Source: Hyphomicrobiales bacterium (GTDB taxonomy: Bacteria; Pseudomonadota; Alphaproteobacteria; Rhizobiales; CAJQND01). From it: DNA of 33,783 nucleotides. The notes beneath the pieces were generated by a model. That model did no database searches. It was not told where the DNA came from and saw nothing but the letters and a program-made list of their open reading frames with translations. The stretch covers positions 1 through 33,783 of the forward strand of contig JANQOW010000111.1 in NCBI GenBank assembly GCA_028285595.1, written 5' to 3'. This document shows positions 7,797-15,667 of this stretch, in pieces; the first letter of the stretch is position 1, and each line of letters begins with the position of its first letter. The position numbers and the translations under genes are program-made.

Positions 7797-9821
7797 ATGG
7801 ACACCAGACCGTTCAAGGCATGGCTTGTGGGGACGAGCATGCTGACTTCTTTTGTCGCGATTCCAGAAGCCGGAATTGCAGAAAACAATGAGATTGCGCT
7901 CGACACCATCACCGTGACGTCGACCAAGACGGAAGACAAAGCGGTGGACACTCTTGCCGGTTCAAGCGTGGTTACGCGGACAGATGTTGAGCGCTATCAA
8001 CCCAGCCGCCTTTCAGACGTGCTGAACGCGGTGCCCGGTCTCAACGTTCAGGAAGACAGCGATGATCCGGCATCGGTCATCAACCTGCGCGGGCTGCAGG
8101 ACTTTGGTCGCGTGAACGTCATGATCGAAGGGGCGCGCCAAAACTTCCAGCGCTCCGGCCACGGCGGCAACGGGCAAGTTTACCTGGAACCGGAGATGAT
8201 CAAGCAGGTGGATATTACCCGGGGGCCTGTGTCCACGATCTATGGCTCTGGTGCAATCGGCGGGGTCGTCAACTTCGGCCTCATTGACCCGAGTGACTAC
8301 ATAGAGCCGGACGAGACCTTCGCGCTCTCTCAGAAGGTCACTTTCGACACAAATCGCAATGGCTTCCTGAGCAGCACCACGTTGGCGGCGCAGCCCCTTG
8401 AAGCGTTCGGCGTCCTGGCCAATCTGGTCTATCGCGACGAGGGCCGGTATCGGGACGGCAATGGCAACAAGGTCGACTTCACCGGCAAGGAGGTTATTTC
8501 CGGATTGGTGAAGGGCAAGTGGAACATCTCGCCAGAGACGTCCATCGACTTTGTCCATTTACGCCAGAACTTTGACTACAACACAGGTGCGAGCGGTGTG
8601 TCTCGCGACACCACGACGAAAGACAGCACGATTGTGGTGAAGATGCGCCACACATCAGCGGACAACCCACTGATTGATCTTTCGATTTCCGGATATCACA
8701 CCACCACGGATACCGAGCAGCAGCGCCTGACCGGTGCTCTGGTGGGGAACCAGCGCTCCTTCCGGATCAACACGTTCGGCACGGATGTTTTCAACACCTC
8801 CCGCTTTGAGACCGGTCCCCTGCGGCATTCACTTACCTATGGCGCCGACATTTTCCGCGATGAGGTGGAGACGATCGACCCCGGCGGAAACGGTGACGAA
8901 TTTACCCCATCCGGGGAGCGGGTCGCTTATGGCTTCTTCATCCAGGACCAGATTGAGTTCAGTAACTGGCTCGAGCTGATCGTTGCCTTGAGGTATGACG
9001 GCTATTCGCTGCGTAGCCCTGATGGCTCGGTCAACTCCGACGACACCAATCTTGCGCCCAAGGTGACGGTGGGCGTCACACCGATCGAAGGAGTGAAGAT
9101 CTACGGCACCTACGCGGAAGGGTACCGGGCTCCCTCCGTAACCGAGACGCTTATTGAGGGCGTTCATCCGGGAGGCTTCGCGTTCCTGCTGCTGCCCAAT
9201 CCCAATCTCACGCCGGAGACCGCGCAGAACTTGGAAGGCGGCATCAATCTCAGCTTCGATGGTGTCATCCGGGAGGACGACCGGTTCCGCGCCAAGGCAA
9301 ACTACTTCCACAATGAGATTGATGATTTCATTGACTCCGTTTTCAGATCACCGCCTGTCGGCACACCGCCGTTCGGAGACTTTCAATATGTGAATATCGC
9401 GAAAGCTGAGATCCATGGCTTTGAGGTGGAGGCGCTTTACGATTTCGGTGATGGTTTCCTGCAAGCCAGCTACACCCACGTACGGGGCGATGACAAAACC
9501 GCCGGCACGCCGCTGAGCACCATCTATCCCGACAAGTTCGTGGGAACAGCCGGGTTGAGGTTCTTGGAGGACAAACTCACTGTTGGTGCGCGTCTGACCG
9601 CGGTGGCTGCGCAAAACCGTGTTCCCACAGGCACCCCAACCAGCAGCGCCTATGAACTCTTGGACGTCTTCGCGACCTACAAACACAATCGGTACTTCTC
9701 AACAGCCCTCACGCTGAAGAACGTTACCGATGAGCAGTATGTGCCATTCCGCCAAGCCGAGGGCAGGCCTTCGGCCGGATTTGCAGCCTTAATTTCAGCA
9801 ACAGTAAAGGTCGGGGGGTGA
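7797..9821 (+). CDS. TonB-dependent heme/hemoglobin outer-membrane receptor
   Basis: 674 residues. The N-terminus has a signal peptide, then the TonB-box-like DTITVTSTKTE near residue 36 and a plug domain (LSDVLNAVPGLNVQED, RVNVMIEGARQNFQR, ITRGPVSTIYGSGAIGGVVNF). The barrel carries the two heme-receptor signatures: a YRAP box at 443-446 and an NPNL box at 468-471, with a His at 457 between them, as in HmuR/HemR receptors. The protein ends near an aromatic-poor KVGG, where many barrels end in Phe, so the last strand is slightly atypical. It starts the rightward operon, opposite hemP, under the palindromic iron box. The next gene's ATG overlaps its stop codon by one base. Confidence 0.93.
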   Translation: MDTRPFKAWLVGTSMLTSFVAIPEAGIAENNEIALDTITVTSTKTEDKAVDTLAGSSVVTRTDVERYQPSRLSDVLNAVPGLNVQEDSDDPASVINLRGLQDFGRVNVMIEGARQNFQRSGHGGNGQVYLEPEMIKQVDITRGPVSTIYGSGAIGGVVNFGLIDPSDYIEPDETFALSQKVTFDTNRNGFLSSTTLAAQPLEAFGVLANLVYRDEGRYRDGNGNKVDFTGKEVISGLVKGKWNISPETSIDFVHLRQNFDYNTGASGVSRDTTTKDSTIVVKMRHTSADNPLIDLSISGYHTTTDTEQQRLTGALVGNQRSFRINTFGTDVFNTSRFETGPLRHSLTYGADIFRDEVETIDPGGNGDEFTPSGERVAYGFFIQDQIEFSNWLELIVALRYDGYSLRSPDGSVNSDDTNLAPKVTVGVTPIEGVKIYGTYAEGYRAPSVTETLIEGVHPGGFAFLLLPNPNLTPETAQNLEGGINLSFDGVIREDDRFRAKANYFHNEIDDFIDSVFRSPPVGTPPFGDFQYVNIAKAEIHGFEVEALYDFGDGFLQASYTHVRGDDKTAGTPLSTIYPDKFVGTAGLRFLEDKLTVGARLTAVAAQNRVPTGTPTSSAYELLDVFATYKHNRYFSTALTLKNVTDEQYVPFRQAEGRPSAGFAALISATVKVGG

Positions 9822-10276
9822 TGAACACACCAGGTTTCCTCTCATCACTCTCCCTGCTTGCAGCCGGCGTTGCGACCATCTCCGCCGGCTGCACTTTTCT
9901 CAGCGCATCTTCGGCACACGCTGACGGCACTGCGCTGCACGTGAGCCTCAACACGGCGCGCTCTTCTGGAAATGCCTGCAGAGTGTCTTTCGTTTTCCGG
10001 AACGCGCTTGGTCGATCAATCAAGGACGCTTCGCTTGAGCTTGTGGTGTTTCTTCAAGACGGAACCATTGATCGGTTCGTGCAGATCTCCACGGGCGCGC
10101 TGCCGGCCCGGAAGACGAGAGCAAAGCAGTTCGATTTTGAGAAGCTGGACTGCGCGAAAATCGAGAAGGTCCTGCTGAATGACGTGAAGGCCTGCGACGG
10201 CGAAAGCCTGACGCCGGCGGTCTGTCTGAGCAAACTGAATGTGTCAGGCGGTAAGTCCATCAAGTTGATCTTTTAA
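9821..10276 (+). CDS. Small secreted Cys-containing protein of the heme operon
   Basis: 151 residues from ATG 9821 (GTG 9818 is also possible), in a TGATG overlap with the receptor stop. The N-terminus is a plausible Sec signal peptide ending at SSAHA-DG near residue 35. The mature part has four Cys (in NAC, KLDC, VKAC and PAVC), enough for two disulfides, and a beta-rich composition (RVSFVFRNALGRSIKDASLE, LVVFLQDGTIDRF). It ends in KSIKLIF. It is probably periplasmic and translationally coupled to the receptor, so a role in heme passage or in ExbB/ExbD/TonB function is plausible, but I do not recognise the family. Confidence 0.75.
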   Translation: MNTPGFLSSLSLLAAGVATISAGCTFLSASSAHADGTALHVSLNTARSSGNACRVSFVFRNALGRSIKDASLELVVFLQDGTIDRFVQISTGALPARKTRAKQFDFEKLDCAKIEKVLLNDVKACDGESLTPAVCLSKLNVSGGKSIKLIF

Positions 10277-10291
10277 CAAGGACCGGTGGTG

Positions 10292-10987
10292 ATGAGTGGT
10301 GCATGGGATGGTGTGAGTAAGCTGCTGGCGCTGGGTGGCCCCGTGGTCATGATCCTGGTCGGGCTCTCCGTCATTGCTCTTGCCGTAATGCTGTTGAAGG
10401 GATGGCAGTTCCTGCGGCTGGGCCGCTCCAACGCACCGGCGCTGCGGGCCGCGCTCTCCGGCTGGACCGCTGGCGGCGGCGCCCGCTCTGTTGACGCAAT
10501 ATCGAAGCTTGCCGGTCCCGTGGCTCCAATTCTCCAAAGCGCTATGCGTGCATTGGGCGGCGGTGTACAGGCGAGCCTTGTTAAGGAAGATGTGGAACGC
10601 CTTTCCTTGCGCACTTTGACCAACATGCGATCGGGCTTGCGTGTGTTGGAAGTCATCGCGCAAACCGCACCTCTGTTGGGGCTTTTCGGCACGGTTCTGG
10701 GGATGATCGAGGCGTTTCGTCAGCTTCAGGCGGCAGGCACACAGGTTGACTCGGCCATCCTTGCAGGCGGTATCTGGGTTGCACTTCTCACAACCGCAGC
10801 GGGGCTCGCCGTTGCCATGCCTGTCTCACTTGTGCTGGCCGCGTTCGAGGCCCGCATCGCGCGTGAGGCCGCGGTCATGGAGGACGTGCTGACGGCCCTG
10901 TTTACCGGGGCGCCCGCTGAACTGAACCTGTCGGCCGGCTTGCAGTCCGCGCGTGACGCTCAGGAGCAAACTTATGCGCCCGCGTGA
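10292..10987 (+). CDS. exbB: ExbB-like proton channel subunit
   Basis: 231 residues from ATG 10292, with AAGGA about 9 bases upstream; two GTG codons at 10286 and 10289 are alternatives. Membrane segments: GGPVVMILVGLSVIALAVML near residue 15, the APLLGLFGTVLGMIEAFRQL helix near residue 130, and GIWVALLTTAAGLAVAMPVS near residue 165. The last two are the signature helices of the MotA/TolQ/ExbB family. With ExbD and TonB it would convert the proton gradient into force on the heme receptor. Gene order within a heme receptor operon favours ExbB over TolQ. Confidence 0.9.
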   Translation: MSGAWDGVSKLLALGGPVVMILVGLSVIALAVMLLKGWQFLRLGRSNAPALRAALSGWTAGGGARSVDAISKLAGPVAPILQSAMRALGGGVQASLVKEDVERLSLRTLTNMRSGLRVLEVIAQTAPLLGLFGTVLGMIEAFRQLQAAGTQVDSAILAGGIWVALLTTAAGLAVAMPVSLVLAAFEARIAREAAVMEDVLTALFTGAPAELNLSAGLQSARDAQEQTYAPA

Positions 10988-11369
10988 GTTCGCAGCACCG
11001 GTGCGTCGGCCGTTGCCGCTCACCCCTCTCATCGATGTGGTGTTCCTGCTCTTGTTGTTCTTCATGCTGGCGTCGGTGTTCCAGAAGGAAGGGGAGATAG
11101 AAATTGCGGCTGCCGGCTCAAGTGCTTCAGCTCCTTCCCAGACACGACCTGTGCTTGTGCGCGTGCACCCCGATGGACGCATCGATGTGAATGGAGAAGC
11201 CGTCAGCGCGGATGATCTGGGCCGTGCTGTTGCAACCTTGACCCAGAATTCTGATCTGCTCGCTGGTGCTGTTCTTCAGATCCGAGACGGCACGGCGGTG
11301 CAGCGTGTGGTGGAGGCGCTGACCAGTCTCCAAAGTTCGCGCGTGCGACCAGTGGCTCTGGCCCATTGA
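10974..11369 (+). CDS. exbD: ExbD-like proton channel subunit (first copy)
   Basis: 131 residues from ATG 10974, chosen for the CAGGAG site 10 bases before it; it overlaps the 3' end of exbB by 14 bases. It shows the single-span topology of ExbD/TolR: short basic N-terminus, LTPLIDVVFLLLLFFMLASVF with the essential membrane Asp (residue 20 in PLIDVVF), then a periplasmic domain with RVHPDGRIDVNGEAVSADDL. It works in the ExbB/ExbD complex. A second, different exbD follows directly. Confidence 0.9.
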   Translation: MRPREFAAPVRRPLPLTPLIDVVFLLLLFFMLASVFQKEGEIEIAAAGSSASAPSQTRPVLVRVHPDGRIDVNGEAVSADDLGRAVATLTQNSDLLAGAVLQIRDGTAVQRVVEALTSLQSSRVRPVALAH

Positions 11370-11379
11370 GCGGCGGCGG

Positions 11380-11784
11380 ATGATGCGTCTTCACCACACA
11401 CATACCTCCCGCAAAGACGCGGACCCGCTGCCGCTGATCAACATTGTGTTTCTGATGCTGGTGTTCTTCCTTTTGGCGGGCACCATTGCGCCCACCTACG
11501 AGCTCGACGTGAGGCCGGCCAAGGCGGAGAAGATCTTGGCCGGCGAACTGAGGCGCCCTGCGGTTTATATCGGTCGCCAGGGTGAGATCTCATTCGGCCA
11601 ACAAAAGGTGGCCCCAGAGCAACTGAAGCAGATGCTGGCCGCAGCAAGCCTTGATCAGAACGTAGGCCTCAGGGTGGTGGCGGACCGGAAAGCCGATGCG
11701 CGGCTTTTGCTCAGTGTCTTGACCTCTGCCCAAAGTGCGGGGATCTCGCGCCTCTTTCTCGTGACCTTGCGGGAGGGGGGCTGA
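11380..11784 (+). CDS. exbD: ExbD-like proton channel subunit (second copy)
   Basis: 134 residues with the same plan as the preceding ExbD but diverged from it: N-terminal HTSRKDADPLPLINIVFLML and hydrophobic VFFLLAGTIAP, then a periplasmic domain with AVYIGRQGEISFGQQKV. At the position of the essential membrane Asp (PLIDVVF in the first copy) this protein reads PLINIVF, that is Asn. If the alignment holds, this subunit could not carry protons by the usual residue and may be structural, working as a heteromer with the first ExbD. It lies 10 bases after the first exbD and 2 bases before the tonB-like gene. Confidence 0.87.
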   Translation: MMRLHHTHTSRKDADPLPLINIVFLMLVFFLLAGTIAPTYELDVRPAKAEKILAGELRRPAVYIGRQGEISFGQQKVAPEQLKQMLAAASLDQNVGLRVVADRKADARLLLSVLTSAQSAGISRLFLVTLREGG

Positions 11785-11786
11785 TT

Positions 11787-12785
11787 ATGCAGATGACATT
11801 GGGGCGATGGGGGATTGCACTTGGGGTGAGCTTGGCCGCTCACCTGACGGGTGTGGTGGTCTGGTCCGGAAGCTCGCCTGAAGCTCAAGACGAGCGTGCT
11901 GCCGGCGCCCTGGCGCAGGTCGCCGTGGTTCTGTCACCATCTCAGTTCTATCCGTCTGTTGCAGCCGAAGAAACGGCTGCTGAAGACGTCGAAGAGGCCG
12001 CCGCATCTGAAGCCACGCCTGTTTCACAGCCTTTGCGAACAGTTTCGGCCACACGCGTAAGTGAAACTGCTCAGCAAAGTCCGCTTAAACCCATAGCAGA
12101 CGTGCCACGCCGATCAACACAAGCCATAGCGCAAGTTGCCACGAGCCCAAGCGTGTCAGCCCCAAACGTAACTGAGGAGGCCGTCAGCGTCAGTGCTGAG
12201 GCTGCTCAGGCAAAGCCGCTGAAGCAACCCGCCGAGCGGAAGGTTGCGGCAATCGCGAAGACCACACCGGTTGAGCAGGTGGTTGAACCGGAGATTTTGC
12301 AGCCAAAGAAATCTGTGGAGCGGCCCAAGCGGGCTAACAAGTCATCGGTCAAAAAGAAACCGCGCAAAGCCAAAAGGAAGAAAGGCAAGACCGCGAAAAA
12401 GGCGAGCCGCTCCAAGGCGGCATCCTCGGCCCGCAAGGGGACTGCCAGGCGTAACGTTGGTGACGGCGGACGATCGAACAAAGCCGTCGGCCGCGCCAAG
12501 CTCTCCAGCTATCTGGGCCGCGTGGCATCCAAGGTGCGCCGCCAAAAGCGCTATCCGAAGGCAGCTCTGCGTAAGAAGCAGGGTGGGACCGCGGTTGTCG
12601 CTTTCACCATAACCAAGCGTGGTTCGGTCATTGGTGTGCGGCTCAAGCGCCGGTCAGGAAATGCTGCTCTTGACCGTGAGGTCTTGAATATGGTGCGCAG
12701 AGCCGCCCCGTTCCCGCCCATTCCTAAGGGTATGGGCAGATCACGCATTGCACTGTCTATCCCCGTGCGGTTCGCCGTTCGGTAG
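11787..12785 (+). CDS. tonB: TonB-family energy transducer
   Basis: 332 residues. One N-terminal membrane anchor (GIALGVSLAAHLTGVVVW, with the His seen in TonB anchors), a long Ala/Glu/Pro-containing linker, then an extremely Lys/Arg-rich block at about residues 170-225, and a typical TonB C-terminal domain: YPKAALRKKQGGTAVVAF, SVIGVRLKRRSGNAALDREV and APFPPIPKG. It would contact the TonB box of the heme receptor. The basic block differs from the Pro-Glu/Pro-Lys spacer of enteric TonB. It starts 2 bases after the second exbD stop with a GGAGG-rich site before it. Confidence 0.9.
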   Translation: MQMTLGRWGIALGVSLAAHLTGVVVWSGSSPEAQDERAAGALAQVAVVLSPSQFYPSVAAEETAAEDVEEAAASEATPVSQPLRTVSATRVSETAQQSPLKPIADVPRRSTQAIAQVATSPSVSAPNVTEEAVSVSAEAAQAKPLKQPAERKVAAIAKTTPVEQVVEPEILQPKKSVERPKRANKSSVKKKPRKAKRKKGKTAKKASRSKAASSARKGTARRNVGDGGRSNKAVGRAKLSSYLGRVASKVRRQKRYPKAALRKKQGGTAVVAFTITKRGSVIGVRLKRRSGNAALDREVLNMVRRAAPFPPIPKGMGRSRIALSIPVRFAVR

Positions 12786-12807
12786 CGAAATCAACAGGAG
12801 ATCAAAA

Positions 12808-13116
12808 ATGTACATTGCTATGAACCGGTTCAAAGTCACCAGAGGCTCTGAGGCGCAGTTTGAGGAAATCTGGCGCACCCGCGACCGTCGGTTGACCGAA
12901 GTGGATGGCTTTGTGGAATTCCATCTGCTGCGCGGACCTGAGGCCGATGATCATACGCTCTTTGCCTCTCACACGATCTGGCGCTCGCATGATGATTTCG
13001 TGAACTGGACACGCTCACAAAACTTCCGCGATGCACACGCCAATGCAGGTGACCACAAGGGGCTCTATCTCGGCCATCCGCAGTTTGAAGGCTTTGAGGT
13101 GGTTCTGGAAAACTAG
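12808..13116 (+). CDS. IsdG/HmuQ-like heme-degrading monooxygenase
   Basis: 102 residues from ATG 12808, preceded by CAGGAG. A single antibiotic-biosynthesis-monooxygenase (ABM) fold is suggested by MYIAMNRFKV...FEEIWRTRD and DGFVEFHLLRG. The IsdG-family catalytic triad Asn-Trp-His is present as N6, W67 and H77, almost the same numbering as staphylococcal IsdG (recalled as N7, W67, H77). This supports oxidative opening of heme to release iron in the cytoplasm, like HmuQ/HmuD of Bradyrhizobium. It sits between tonB and hutX in the heme operon. The triad match is read by eye. Confidence 0.85.
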   Translation: MYIAMNRFKVTRGSEAQFEEIWRTRDRRLTEVDGFVEFHLLRGPEADDHTLFASHTIWRSHDDFVNWTRSQNFRDAHANAGDHKGLYLGHPQFEGFEVVLEN

Positions 13117-13131
13117 AGGAAGGAGCCCGGC

Positions 13132-13674
13132 ATGCTGGTTACGCCCGAGGTCCGTGCGCGTATTGATGAAATGCTGCAACAGCAATCCGGCATTGTCCTG
13201 GAACAGGTGGCGCGTGCCTTCGAAATCTCTATGGCTGATGTGATTGCGTGTTTGCCGCCGACCGAGTTCACCACCGTTGCCGGCAACCAATTCGTGGAAG
13301 TCATGCAGGAGGTCTCTGCTTGGGGTCCCGTTACGCTGATCATCAATACCCCAGAGATGGTGTTTGAGGGCAAGGGCCCCCTTCGCAAGGGCAAGGTCGC
13401 CGGCGGCTACTACAACATCCCTGGCGTGATCGGGGGGCACTTCAAGCCGGACGGGTTTGCCACAATCAGCTTTCTCACCCGCGAGCTTATGGGACGCATG
13501 TCCAAATCGATCTTCTTTCTTAACCGACCCGGCCAATGCGTGTTCAAAATCTACCTCGGCCGCGATAACGGCGGCGGCTTGTTGCCCGAGCAGGTCACCC
13601 GATTTGAGGAGCTTAGGAAGAAGCTGGAGCCGACCGGCCGCTGCACGCCGCAGCAACCTGAGCCCATCATGTAG
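13132..13674 (+). CDS. hutX: Heme utilization carrier protein HutX
   Basis: 180 residues with a strong AGGAAGGAG site. The pattern VLEQVARAFEISMADVIACL...FTTVAGNQFVEVMQEVSAWG...TLIINTPEMVFEGKGPL...GGYYNI...GHFKPD...ISFLTRELMGRMSKSIFFLN matches the HutX/HuvX family of cytoplasmic heme-binding proteins. It probably passes imported heme to the adjacent IsdG-like enzyme. It lies 15 bases after that gene. HugX/HutX names are used interchangeably in different genera. Confidence 0.92.
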   Translation: MLVTPEVRARIDEMLQQQSGIVLEQVARAFEISMADVIACLPPTEFTTVAGNQFVEVMQEVSAWGPVTLIINTPEMVFEGKGPLRKGKVAGGYYNIPGVIGGHFKPDGFATISFLTRELMGRMSKSIFFLNRPGQCVFKIYLGRDNGGGLLPEQVTRFEELRKKLEPTGRCTPQQPEPIM

Positions 13675-13701
13675 TCATCAACAACAGGAGGAGCGACCAC
13701 G

Positions 13702-13971
13702 ATGGCGAGATCCAAGTTTTCCCAGTTGCAAATTTCAGCGATCCTGGATGAGCACGAGGCCGGCCGCTCCGTCAAAGAGCTGTGCCGCCGGCACCATATC
13801 ACCGACACCACGTTCTATAATTGGCGGCGCCGTTACCGTAGCGCATTTGGCGTCGCTGCATCGGCCTTGGAGCCCGCGGAGAAAGAGAACGTGCAACTGC
13901 GCGAACAGATTGCCGACCTCTTGGCAGAGGTCTCTCAGTTGCGCGACATCATTGCCAAGCATGTGCCATGA
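13702..13971 (+). CDS. IS3 OrfA-like HTH protein at the end of the heme operon
   Basis: 89 residues: an HTH_Tnp_1-type helix-turn-helix (QISAILDEHEAGRSVKELCR, then HHITDTTFYNWRRRY) followed by a coiled-coil-like tail (ENVQLREQIADLLAEVSQLR). This is the layout of IS3-family OrfA. However, there is no OrfB, no terminal inverted repeat nearby and no frameshift signal, and the gene sits 27 bases after hutX with a strong AGGAGG. It is therefore either a last trace of an insertion sequence or a DNA-binding protein taken over by the heme operon. The reading frame is intact, unlike the IS remnants further right. Confidence 0.7.
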   Translation: MARSKFSQLQISAILDEHEAGRSVKELCRRHHITDTTFYNWRRRYRSAFGVAASALEPAEKENVQLREQIADLLAEVSQLRDIIAKHVP

Positions 13972-14325
13972 ATGATCCGGCTGTCGCCATTCCAGTTTTG
14001 CCCCTGAGGAACTCGCCCACTAAAAGCGCGGCGGTGAGCCGCAGGGGACACCCGGCCCTAAGCGCTCAATCTGCGTGATGGTGGAATTTGAGCCGGGTTC
14101 GGCCTCTTTGTAAGGGTCTGATCTCCCACCATTTCTCGTCGCAGAGGCTCCAACCTTTGAATTAGAATAATTCTAACCCATTGTTTAGTTTATATTTTTT
14201 CTAATTTTAATCCTCCCAAAAAAAGTTGACATTTAATCTGAGGCTTGTTCGATAGCACGTGTCACACGTTCTTTGCTCGCGGGCTTACGGGAGCACAGAG
14301 CATCGGATTGGTTGGGAGAAGAGAT
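13972..14325. other. Gap after the heme operon
   Basis: About 350 bases without a gene. The first part is GC-rich with a short GCGGC/GCCGC hairpin near 14031-14045 that lacks a T tract. From about 14155 to 14240 the sequence becomes very AT-rich and contains the ICE-like palindrome and a TTGACA. I see no coding potential. Confidence 0.6.
14162..14176. promoter_or_regulatory. Irr-type iron control element (ICE-like)
   Basis: TTAGAATAATTCTAA is a perfect 7+1+7 inverted repeat. It matches the TTAGAA-N3-TTCTAA core I recall for Irr boxes in Rhizobiales. It lies in a 350-base AT-rich gap after the heme operon, about 50 bases upstream of a TTGACA (14226-14231) and 150 bases upstream of a 48-codon ORF. 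No good -10 hexamer follows the TTGACA at 17 bases. Confidence 0.6.
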
Positions 14326-14472
14326 ATGGAAGTTGTTCGTTTGGCGCTCAGAGAACCGTCTGCGAAGATTGCCGTCGCGCGTTTATGCCTGCGCGGAGAG
14401 GCTGCGGTCACGGAGCAGGAAAAAGCCTATGTCGCGGCTCTGCTCACCTCAGAAGAGACCGGCCGCGAATAG
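14326..14472 (+). CDS. Small ORF of unknown function downstream of the ICE-like box
   Basis: 48 residues (MEVVRLALREPSAKIAVARL then a short helical, acidic tail ending TSEETGRE) with a good GGGAGAAGAG site six bases or fewer before the ATG at 14326. The frame extends upstream to 14245, but the internal ATG has the ribosome site. There is no signal peptide or membrane segment. The upstream Irr-like palindrome suggests it or something near it once answered iron. It may be real, or a remnant at the island edge, since the IS begins 230 bases later. No family is recognised. Confidence 0.4.
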   Translation: MEVVRLALREPSAKIAVARLCLRGEAAVTEQEKAYVAALLTSEETGRE

Positions 14473-14780
14473 GCCTTGAGGGGCGTGCGGTTGCTTTAGC
14501 CGCCGGTGTGTTCTGCGATGTGGACCAGCATAAACGTCATGCTGCGCAAGTTGCGCTTGGAAGATGCGATTGAGCACTATGAGCGGCTGCAAGAAAAGCG
14601 GCTTGGCACGGCTCAGGAGACGACTTCTGACAAGGCACTGCCTTGCTTCTTTTGCCTCAGCTCCCGTCCAATTGCCCCGGATCGCAACCAAGACGCCGCA
14701 GATGCTGACCTGGGTCCCAAATAGCGCTCCGCCACTAGGGTGAGAATCCGGCTAAATCTAGCCTTTTGAAGGTGATTGAG

Positions 14781-15059
14781 ATGAGCCGGAAGCGTTACAC
14801 ACCAGAACAGATCATTGGAATGCTACGTGAAGCCGAGGTTCGGCTGAGCCAAGTCCAATCTGTGAGTGAGATCTGCCGCGGGTTGGGGGTCTCGGATCAG
14901 AGTTACTATCGTTGGCGCCGGGAATATGGCGGCATGGAAGTTAGCCAAGCCCACAGGCTGAAGGAATTGGAGCGGGAGAACACCCCGCTTCGCAAAGCCG
15001 TATCGGATCTGACCCTGGACAAGCTGATCCTCAACGAGGCGTTGACGGGAAAGTACTGA
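14781..15059 (+). CDS. IS3-family transposase OrfA (copy A)
   Basis: 92 residues from ATG 14781: MSRKRYTPEQIIGMLREAEV, an HTH (SVSEICRGLGVSDQSYYRWR), and a leucine-zipper-like tail (LKELERENTPLRKAVSDLTL). This is a typical OrfA of the IS407-like group within IS3. The frame is intact, but it belongs to a truncated element, so transposition would need help in trans. Confidence 0.85.
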   Translation: MSRKRYTPEQIIGMLREAEVRLSQVQSVSEICRGLGVSDQSYYRWRREYGGMEVSQAHRLKELERENTPLRKAVSDLTLDKLILNEALTGKY

Positions 15060-15077
15060 GCCCTTCATGCCTGCGAC

Positions 15078-15339
15078 GCAGTGTTGATCATGTCATGGAC
15101 AAGTTGGCTGTCTCTGAGCGCAGGGCCTGCCGTACCCTTGGCCAGCATAGATCGACACAACGCAAGCTTCCTCAAGGCCGGGCCGACGAGGATACTCTCA
15201 CCAGGACCATCATAGCTCTGGCCTGAAAGTATGGCCGGTATGGCTACAGGCGCATCCACTGGCTGCTGGAACAGCAAGGCTGGCATGTGGGCCTGAAGAG
15301 GGTGAAGCGCATTTGGCAGCGTGAGGGGCTGAAAGTCCC
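15078..15339 (+). pseudogene. IS3-family transposase OrfB, broken N-terminal part (copy A)
   Basis: Translated in one frame it reads RRACRTLGQHRSTQRKLPQ, TRTIIALA, then an in-frame TGA, then KYGRYGYRRIHWLLEQQGWH and RVKRIWQREGLKVP. This is the known N-terminal region of IS3 OrfB without the DDE catalytic domain. The TGA stands at about 15222, where relatives have a sense codon. The frame is then cut at 15339 by the next insertion sequence. Confidence 0.8.
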
Positions 15340-15403
15340 TGACCTGCCCCCCAGAATCTCCCTCGTTTGTTAGGAGAGTCCGTTACTGAGAAGGAGACGG
15401 ATT

Positions 15404-15667
15404 GTGGGGAAGTCACGGTTTAGCGAAGAGCAGGTCATTGCGATCCTGGCTGAGCAGGAACGGGGCAGCCCGGCGGCGGAGGTTTGCCGCCGGCATGGGG
15501 TGAGCCCGTGTACTTTTTACAAGTGGAAAGCCAAATTCGGCGGCATGGGTGTGTCTGATGCCCGCCGTCTGAAGATCCTTGAGCAGGAGAATGCTAAGCT
15601 GAAGCGGTTGTTGGCTGACCAGATGCTGGATAACTCCATTCTGAAGGATCTATTGGGAAACGGCTGA
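15404..15667 (+). CDS. IS3-family transposase OrfA (copy B)
   Basis: 87 residues from GTG 15404: KSRFSEEQVIAILAEQERG, HTH in VCRRHGVSPCTFYKWKAKFG, and a coiled tail LEQENAKLKRLLADQMLDNS. It is of a different IS3 subgroup from copy A. The orfB frame overlaps its end (reading GKRLTRPSDRRAVALDV), as expected for programmed -1 frameshifting. Confidence 0.87.
   Translation: MGKSRFSEEQVIAILAEQERGSPAAEVCRRHGVSPCTFYKWKAKFGGMGVSDARRLKILEQENAKLKRLLADQMLDNSILKDLLGNG

Larger units (their letters stand above)
14706..15339 (+). mobile_element. IS3-family element, left part only (copy A)
   Basis: The left end is TGACCTGGGT at 14706, the same terminus as the element at 26354. It holds an intact orfA and the first third of orfB. 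orfB is cut at 15339/15340 by the left end of another IS3 element, and its missing 3' two thirds is not found on the far side of that element, so a deletion took place here. Confidence 0.75.

Noticed and set aside
14226-14254. A sigma-70 promoter after the ICE-like box
   Set aside because: TTGACA is perfect, but the hexamer 17 bases on (TCGATA) matches the -10 consensus poorly, so it is mentioned only as context.
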